Source: Lamellibrachia columna (taxonomy: Eukaryota > Annelida > Polychaeta > Sabellida > Siboglinidae). From it: a stretch of 64,000 bases of DNA. The notes beneath the pieces were generated by a model that saw only the letters and a program-made list of their open reading frames with translations, ran no database searches and had not been told where the DNA came from. The stretch is taken from the NCBI GenBank assembly GCA_963662155.1, contig OY759269.1:14585142-14649141 (forward strand), in the 5' to 3' direction. Position 1 is the first letter of the stretch; each line of letters opens with the position of its first letter. The translations under genes and the position numbers were made by a program. Below are positions 62,201 through 64,000 of the stretch, in pieces.

Positions 62201-64000
62201 TTACTATTTGTGTTAACTCTATTATCTTGTATATATTATGTTAAGGCAAAACAAAAGTCTATGCACCCAATAGAGATAATAAAAACTAACCATGTGCAAC
62301 TAAAATCAAAACTATCACACTTAGAACGTGTTCTAAAAGCGGGAGATTCCTGTCAGATCTCCATTTGACCGAGGGCTGACATGTTAACCAGCATAGTTCT
62401 ATGAAAATTGGATAACTTTTACTATCTGTGACATATTAAGTGATGCCAGTATACACGGAACGAATGCAAATGTGCTGTTTTGTCAGAAAGAGGACTAGTT
62501 TAGTAAAACAGGCCAACTATATAGCTATATCCTATTTGCAAGTATAGGAATACGTGTATACAAATATATTATAATTTGGCAAGGGAATTTTGCATGGCAT
62601 AGGGTTATCTAACAGTATGATACGGCCCATGAAATTACGATGCTGTGTATTCAACAAGGTTTTCCTAGAAAACCATTGGCATCATATTCTTAATTGTAGT
62701 TACAAATGGTTATGCTTTAGTAACTCTTATAGGTGCATAAGCCCAAATTCATAACTTTTCCCCTTAACTAATTATATACAATTATATCATTATGTTATTG
62801 TATTTCCTGCATACTTAACGCTAACAGGGAGAGAGTTTCACAGAGTTGGTGCAGCAACATTGGAACTATTTTGATTAAAACTTATATTTTATAATGTAAT
62901 AATTAATTACATATCAACACATAAGCTTGTGCCTCATCAGTTTGGTTTTTTGCTCATATCATTTCAAATTAATTTAGTGAAAATTCAAAATTACCTAGTA
63001 TCCACTATGACATGCTACCTCGCTTGTGCAACTTTTATACATATGTAGTTTTTATGAAATCATCAGACAAACTACTAAATTATTTAATTCTGCATGCAGA
63101 ATTTATTGAAGTGAAAATGGAAACTCACAAATTTTTTCCTTGGTGAAATTTCATAACTTTGTCATGTGATCGGCGAGAAGATGGACGTCACGCCCATGAT
63201 CAGCCTTGACCCCATAAAGTGTATACCGTTTTGGATATCCACCATTTTGAGCTTTACCAGATCTAATGACTAAAGTCAATTCTTTCGATGATTTCAACAA
63301 AAATATGTACTTTTTAATTAAACCTACTGCGGATATTACATCAACAAACCAGATTCACCATAGACTAAATCAGTTGAGGATGCAATAGGAAAACCACAAA
63401 CCAAGATATCAGCTTTTCCATAGCTTCAGTTTGGTTTATTTCCTACTGAAGTAGAATTTCAAATGGATGTAAAATGAAAACCATTTCAGTTAATTAATTT
63501 CTGCATGTTACTCAGAAATTAATACACTTTCAGACAATGCTGAGATCTCAGTTTGGGATTTTTCCAACATAAGCTGGTTTTTTTTATGCAGTGTTACATT
63601 TTTTCATAAAAATTTTTTTGTCAGTGCCAAGGGTGAATAAAATGTTTCTATTTGCACAGAGACTACCTCTTCAAGTGTGTCGACAACTCAGAAACGATCA
63701 GCGCGGACGCGTACGGTGAACGCCACCTGGCAGTACCCTTGCGCGACTACGATGGCTGGGCGATCGTAGTGGTTGACATCAGCATCATTGATGTGAAAGA
63801 GTTGCCTCACATCGAGAGTCGCGAGGTGATGAAGATGCTGAAGCTGCTGCAGATGGCCTACAAGGAGATCTTCAGAGAGGCCATTGAGGGCGAGAAGAAG
63901 TATATGCTCGGTAGGCAATACATTAAGCACATCATTTGAATAATTTAGTAGGCACAAAATAGATAGTTAATGAATATTTGTAATGATTTGTTTGTTGACA
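39131..64000 (+). CDS. EFCAB5: EFCAB5 orthologue, EF-hand and GAF-like protein (22 exons, 3' end outside)
   Basis: EFCAB5 is a poorly studied EF-hand protein that I would place in motile cilia or sperm axonemes by its domain make-up; that role is inference. The joined exons give about 1,234 residues: a basic Ser/Thr-rich N-terminus, a Dpy-30/RII-like helix ([15 protein letters not shown], about 170-185), a basic coiled-coil stretch (about 212-245), a degenerate EF-hand (about 358-370), a Lys/Glu-rich acidic linker (about 510-680), a canonical EF-hand loop [12 protein letters not shown] (about 808-819), and a GAF-like domain (about 935-1085) with [20 protein letters not shown]. Human EFCAB5 is recalled as about 1,500 residues, so roughly a fifth lies beyond the window. 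Exons 9, 11 and 12 have the least certain borders. The neighbour SSH is divergent, as in human. Confidence 0.9.
40488..40768 (+). CDS. EFCAB5: EFCAB5 exon 2 (Dpy-30-like helix)
   Basis: 281 bases encoding [20 protein letters not shown], then [20 protein letters not shown], then [15 protein letters not shown]. The [15 protein letters not shown] stretch resembles the Dpy-30/RII dimerisation motif used in axonemal and A-kinase-anchored complexes. Ends two bases into Ser. Confidence 0.92.
41509..41806. mobile_element. MITE family A, complete copy
   Basis: Left end actgtatttaacctgttaag, right end ttaggtcaaatatggta; interior agtgtcaccatctggtgttt and accaaatgacaccac. It lies in EFCAB5 intron 2. Confidence 0.78.
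42263..42530. mobile_element. Short hAT-like MITE at the exon 3 acceptor
   Basis: Ends CAGGCATG and CATGCCTG are inverted; the interior is almost all AATTAA words in both orientations. The 8-base flanks ttctgtgt (42255-42262) and gtctgttt (42531-42538) match at six of eight positions, as expected for an old 8-bp hAT target duplication. Confidence 0.65.
42543..42705 (+). CDS. EFCAB5: EFCAB5 exon 3 (basic coiled coil)
   Basis: 163 bases encoding [20 protein letters not shown] then [19 protein letters not shown]. Acceptor gtctgtttgcag, donor gtgagg. Highly charged helix rich in Arg/Lys. Confidence 0.9.
42706..43205. repeat. Purine-only GGGATGGGGAGGAGA tract
   Basis: About 500 bp of G/A-rich degenerate repeats (gaggagagggatggggagg and variants) starting at the donor of exon 3. 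Open frames in it are composition artefacts. Confidence 0.93.
43300..43440 (+). CDS. EFCAB5: EFCAB5 exon 4
   Basis: 141 bases, 47 codons, phase 0 at both ends: [20 protein letters not shown] then [14 protein letters not shown]. Confidence 0.9.
43590..43815 (+). repeat. Unexpanded relative of the 23155-24175 repeat
   Basis: Holds only two or three units like cagtgatggaaggatctg, with flanks gaagagggaaaagggaacat and cttgaaaacaaaaaggag resembling those of the large array in the SSH intron. Confidence 0.5.
44235..44390 (+). CDS. EFCAB5: EFCAB5 exon 5 (first half of degenerate EF-hand)
   Basis: 52 codons: [20 protein letters not shown], then [19 protein letters not shown]. The entering helix LAQLFSFCD and the first loop residues lie here; the loop continues in the next exon. 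Confidence 0.92.
44425..44640 (+). mobile_element. CR1-like LINE fragment
   Basis: Translates with breaks to [20 protein letters not shown] and [14 protein letters not shown], then [13 protein letters not shown], matching the element at 36901-38037. One in-frame stop is visible, so it is dead. Confidence 0.8.
45172..45271 (+). CDS. EFCAB5: EFCAB5 exon 6 (second half of degenerate EF-hand)
   Basis: Encodes [20 protein letters not shown] then [13 protein letters not shown]. With exon 5 the loop reads [12 protein letters not shown]: the first Asp, the central Gly and a hydrophobic position 8 are kept, but positions 3, 5 and 12 are Thr, Val and Arg, so calcium binding is unlikely. Confidence 0.9.
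45300..45665. repeat. Pyrimidine-rich CTTCTTCC tract
   Basis: About 350 bp of C/T-rich degenerate sequence with tcttcttcc words, just after exon 6. Confidence 0.85.
46027..46136 (+). CDS. EFCAB5: EFCAB5 exon 7 (acidic)
   Basis: Encodes [20 protein letters not shown] then [13 protein letters not shown]. Acceptor cctcccag, donor gtaggt; phase 1 start, phase 0 end. Confidence 0.88.
46564..46609 (+). CDS. EFCAB5: EFCAB5 exon 8 (small)
   Basis: 46 bases, [15 protein letters not shown], between AG and GTATGT. Ends one base into a codon, which opens the run of phase 1 junctions that follows. Confidence 0.7.
47165..47545 (+). repeat. Interspersed repeat family D, copy 1
   Basis: Shares agttctatgaaaatc, gaatgactagtttaataaa-like words, gtgtatacaaatatatt, gttatctaacagtatg and gcatgatattcttaactgca with 62365-62705, also in an EFCAB5 intron. 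Confidence 0.8.
47720..48030 (-). repeat. Interspersed repeat family E, inverted copy
   Basis: Reverse complement has aaacttaatcaagccaaaaa and gacacaagcaaatggcggaa followed by gatctcctccaac, matching 54690-54990. Confidence 0.6.
48086..48142 (+). CDS. EFCAB5: EFCAB5 exon 9 (small, acidic, tentative)
   Basis: 57 bases, [19 protein letters not shown], phase 1 at both ends, donor GTATGT. The acceptor (ggtag) has a weak pyrimidine tract. Another acceptor slightly upstream would break the frame. It fits the acidic linker on either side. Confidence 0.55.
48240..48575 (+). mobile_element. tRNA-derived SINE with LINE-like tail
   Basis: Head cacagtagcttagtgattag (A box) and cgggtttgaatcctcttg (B box) at tRNA spacing, an unrelated body, and a tail gtaaagtgctttgagcagtc ... 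gcgctatataagaacgtacc of the kind shared by L2-type LINEs and V-SINEs. The best copy of its family here. Confidence 0.75.
48930..49135. repeat. AT-rich TATTGCAAATA-dense segment, possible MITE end
   Basis: Starts near ggctgggcacaatatg, a hAT-like end, and has about eight tattgcaaata words in both orientations. The other end is obscured by the array that follows. Confidence 0.4.
49137..49775. repeat. 78-bp minisatellite
   Basis: Eight units with catattattctgctctacaa, catagcatttatagcagta, caataataataagacaatg. One unit has an extra ATT. The unit is 26 codons with no stop in one frame of each strand, producing 225-259-codon frames that are artefacts. Confidence 0.96.
49900..50517. mobile_element. 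Non-autonomous hAT element (MITE), 618 bp
   Basis: Terminal inverted repeats CAGACATGGGGTCAATTCC (49900) and its exact complement ending at 50517, flanked by a perfect 8-bp target duplication CTTCTAGG (49892-49899 and 50518-50525). Subterminal AATTCCAATTCCAG words face inward from both ends. No transposase frame. It lies in EFCAB5 intron 9. Confidence 0.9.
50835..50882 (+). CDS. EFCAB5: EFCAB5 exon 10 (small)
   Basis: 48 bases, [16 protein letters not shown], acceptor tttctttcag and donor gtaaga, phase 1 at both ends. Confidence 0.75.
50922..51375 (+). repeat. Interspersed repeat family B, copy 3
   Basis: Contains cctagtatccactgcaacac, gctagctcgtttgtgcaac, gaaatcatcagacaaacaat, gtcatgtgattggcgagagg and atggacatcaatgaaccag-like words. 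Very similar to 62955-63390. Confidence 0.82.
51690..51790 (+). mobile_element. CR1-like LINE 3'-tail fragment
   Basis: cttgataagcaaatggcttc, cttgtccatttgccatttgg, then atcttgttaaatcta, the plus-strand form of the tail at 36800-36900. Confidence 0.7.
51864..51969. mobile_element. MITE family A, internally deleted copy
   Basis: Ends cccgtattcgacctaatcag and cttaataggtcaaatacgg with most of the interior missing, leaving about 105 bp. Confidence 0.7.
52038..52118 (+). CDS. EFCAB5: EFCAB5 exon 11 (tentative borders)
   Basis: [20 protein letters not shown] then NKPQNIF. Acceptor tttcaag; the donor GTGTGA was chosen because it keeps phase 1 with exon 12. A stronger-looking GTAAGA donor 15 bases further would need a different acceptor in exon 12. 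Confidence 0.6.
52160..52440 (-). repeat. Interspersed repeat family B, inverted copy
   Basis: Reverse complement gives tttgtgaaatcatcagaaa, gtttggtcaaacattatttg and gaacatcaatgaaccagatc, in family B order. Confidence 0.7.
52864..53373 (+). CDS. EFCAB5: EFCAB5 exon 12 (Lys/Glu repeat linker)
   Basis: 510 bases, phase 1 at both ends. Encodes [20 protein letters not shown], then a run of pentapeptides [15 protein letters not shown] (codons within about 53020-53270), then [19 protein letters not shown]. The composition predicts a long charged helix or disordered linker. The right border (GTAGAC) and frame are good; the left border is less sure. Confidence 0.75.
53020..53270 (+). repeat. 15-bp coding minisatellite
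   Basis: gaagtgaaagaggaa and variants repeat in frame about 16 times inside EFCAB5 exon 12, encoding pentapeptides. Confidence 0.9.
53900..53985 (-). pseudogene. tRNA-like relic or SINE head
   Basis: On the minus strand tgtggccgagtagaaaagg resembles the D-arm/A box of a class II tRNA and gttgggttcaaatcccatg a T-arm/B box. The anticodon arm does not fold convincingly, so it is not a working tRNA. Confidence 0.45.
54690..54990 (+). repeat. Interspersed repeat family E, copy 2
   Basis: gcagaccttccatgttggca, caagcaaatagcaggagatc and aacttaatcaagccaaaacc match the inverted copy at 47720-48030. Confidence 0.6.
55007..55275. mobile_element. MITE family A, copy flanked by a direct repeat
   Basis: Left end actgtgttcgacttattaag; interior gtgtcgccatctggtgttaa and accaaatgacaccacaag. 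The outer right end is missing. A direct repeat of about 60 bp containing acttaatcaagccaaaacca lies on both sides. Confidence 0.75.
55526..55642 (+). CDS. EFCAB5: EFCAB5 exon 13
   Basis: 117 bases, [20 protein letters not shown] then [16 protein letters not shown], acceptor ttttccctag and donor gtaggt, phase 1 at both ends. Confidence 0.82.
56379..56581 (+). CDS. EFCAB5: EFCAB5 exon 14
   Basis: 203 bases encoding [61 protein letters not shown] predicted helical, EF-hand-adjacent region. Phase 0 end. Confidence 0.92.
56665..57330. repeat. 28-bp minisatellite (14-bp subunit)
   Basis: About twenty units of ccctttgctgtcctcccttt plus gccctgtt, turning into 14-bp units ttccctttgctccc on the right. 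Long open frames on both strands here are artefacts of the low-complexity CCCTTTGC word. Confidence 0.95.
57625..57781 (+). CDS. EFCAB5: EFCAB5 exon 15 (canonical EF-hand)
   Basis: 157 bases encoding [20 protein letters not shown] then [20 protein letters not shown]. The loop [12 protein letters not shown] (57688-57723) has Asp at 1, 3 and 9, Ser at 5 and Glu at 12, so calcium binding is expected. Confidence 0.97.
58356..58507 (+). CDS. EFCAB5: EFCAB5 exon 16
   Basis: 152 bases encoding [51 protein letters not shown]. Probably the partner of the preceding EF-hand; its loop ([13 protein letters not shown]) is incomplete. Confidence 0.93.
58889..59017 (+). CDS. EFCAB5: EFCAB5 exon 17
   Basis: 43 codons, phase 0 at both ends: [20 protein letters not shown] then [21 protein letters not shown] helical lead-in to the GAF-like domain. 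Confidence 0.93.
59581..59730. repeat. 30-bp minisatellite that includes the exon 18 splice acceptor
   Basis: Five exact-register 30-bp units (start 59581, 59611, 59641, 59671, 59701), each with gttacatggttgctaggatg and cagaag. The functional acceptor ttgctag|gatgcagaa is inside the last unit. Confidence 0.95.
59722..59894 (+). CDS. EFCAB5: EFCAB5 exon 18 (GAF-like domain start)
   Basis: 173 bases encoding [51 protein letters not shown]. The phase 0 start follows FK of exon 17. Confidence 0.93.
60025..60158. mobile_element. MITE family A, internally deleted copy
   Basis: Ends accgtattcgatgtattaag and gctaaataagtcaaatatgg, about 134 bp. A scrap of family B (ctcatttgtatgat) abuts its left side. 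Confidence 0.7.
60307..60400 (+). CDS. EFCAB5: EFCAB5 exon 19 (GAF-like domain)
   Basis: 94 bases, [20 protein letters not shown] then [12 protein letters not shown]. The pattern '[16 protein letters not shown]' is typical of the ligand pocket edge of GAF domains. Confidence 0.93.
61010..61144 (+). CDS. EFCAB5: EFCAB5 exon 20 (GAF-like domain core)
   Basis: 45 codons: [45 protein letters not shown]. Beta strands of the GAF fold; phase 0 at both ends. Confidence 0.95.
61165..61560. repeat. (CT)n-rich pyrimidine tract
   Basis: About 400 bp of degenerate tctctctctc/ctcactctc sequence beginning 20 bases after the exon 20 donor. Ser/Leu-rich open frames in it are artefacts. Confidence 0.95.
61708..61961 (+). 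CDS. EFCAB5: EFCAB5 exon 21
   Basis: 254 bases: [60 protein letters not shown]. The first helix closes the GAF-like fold. Ends two bases into Arg. Confidence 0.95.
62365..62705 (+). repeat. Interspersed repeat family D, copy 2
   Basis: agttctatgaaaattgg, agaggactagtttagtaaaa, gtgtatacaaatatattata, gttatctaacagtatgatac and catcatattcttaattgtag, collinear with 47165-47545. Confidence 0.8.
62955..63390 (+). repeat. Interspersed repeat family B, copy 4
   Basis: ctagtatccactatgacatg, gctacctcgcttgtgcaac, tgaaatcatcagacaaacta and gtcatgtgatcggcgagaag. It ends before the acceptor of exon 22. Confidence 0.82.
63660..63910 (+). CDS. EFCAB5: EFCAB5 exon 22 (last in the window)
   Basis: 251 bases: [60 protein letters not shown]. 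Possibly a second, partial GAF-like unit. Ends one base into a codon before GTAGGC, so at least one more exon lies to the right. Confidence 0.93.

Overview
The window is AT-rich animal nuclear DNA. It carries two multi-exon genes with GT-AG introns, many mini- and microsatellites, and remnants of LINEs, tRNA-derived SINEs and MITEs. EFCAB5 together with one slingshot gene fits an invertebrate bilaterian such as a non-vertebrate deuterostome or a lophotrochozoan. I could not fix the species. No bacterial, plasmid, phage or CRISPR features are present.

Layout. (1) Positions 59 to 36269, minus strand: a slingshot (SSH) cofilin phosphatase gene. I resolve 17 coding exons from the start codon (36269) to the stop codon (59), about 1,700 codons. 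They cover the conserved SSH N-terminal region, a DEK-C-like segment, the dual-specificity phosphatase core with active site HCKMGVSR, and a very long tail ending NSFYNTM. Every junction from exon 2 to exon 17 joins in frame. The exon 1 to exon 2 junction does not, so a small exon between 33202 and 36203 is probably missing. The largest intron (15144-33161, 18 kb) holds most of the satellites, several repeat families and a six-unit array containing four perfect CRE palindromes. (2) Positions 36270 to 39130: the divergent intergenic interval, with an NRF1-like palindrome, an RFX-like half-site, a 5'-truncated CR1-like retrotransposon embedded in a (GA)n tract, and a cluster of ACCATGGT-type palindromes. 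(3) Positions 39131 to the right edge, plus strand: an EFCAB5 orthologue. I resolve 22 exons (about 1,234 codons), including a Dpy-30-like helix, one degenerate and one canonical EF-hand, an acidic Lys/Glu repeat linker, and a GAF-like domain. The gene continues beyond the window.

How they relate. Slingshot activates cofilin by dephosphorylation and so controls actin turnover. EFCAB5 is a putative cilium or sperm-axoneme protein. The two are not one pathway, but they are arranged head to head, as I recall for human SSH2 and EFCAB5 on 17q11.2, which suggests an old conserved gene pair. Nearly everything else is intronic repeat content: at least four repeat families with several copies each, a hAT-type MITE with a perfect 8-bp target duplication, and minisatellites whose history can be read from unexpanded relatives elsewhere in the window.

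Gene-free stretches over about 300 bases are introns or the single intergenic interval. Where no repeat or site is listed in one, I saw nothing there beyond AT-rich unique sequence.
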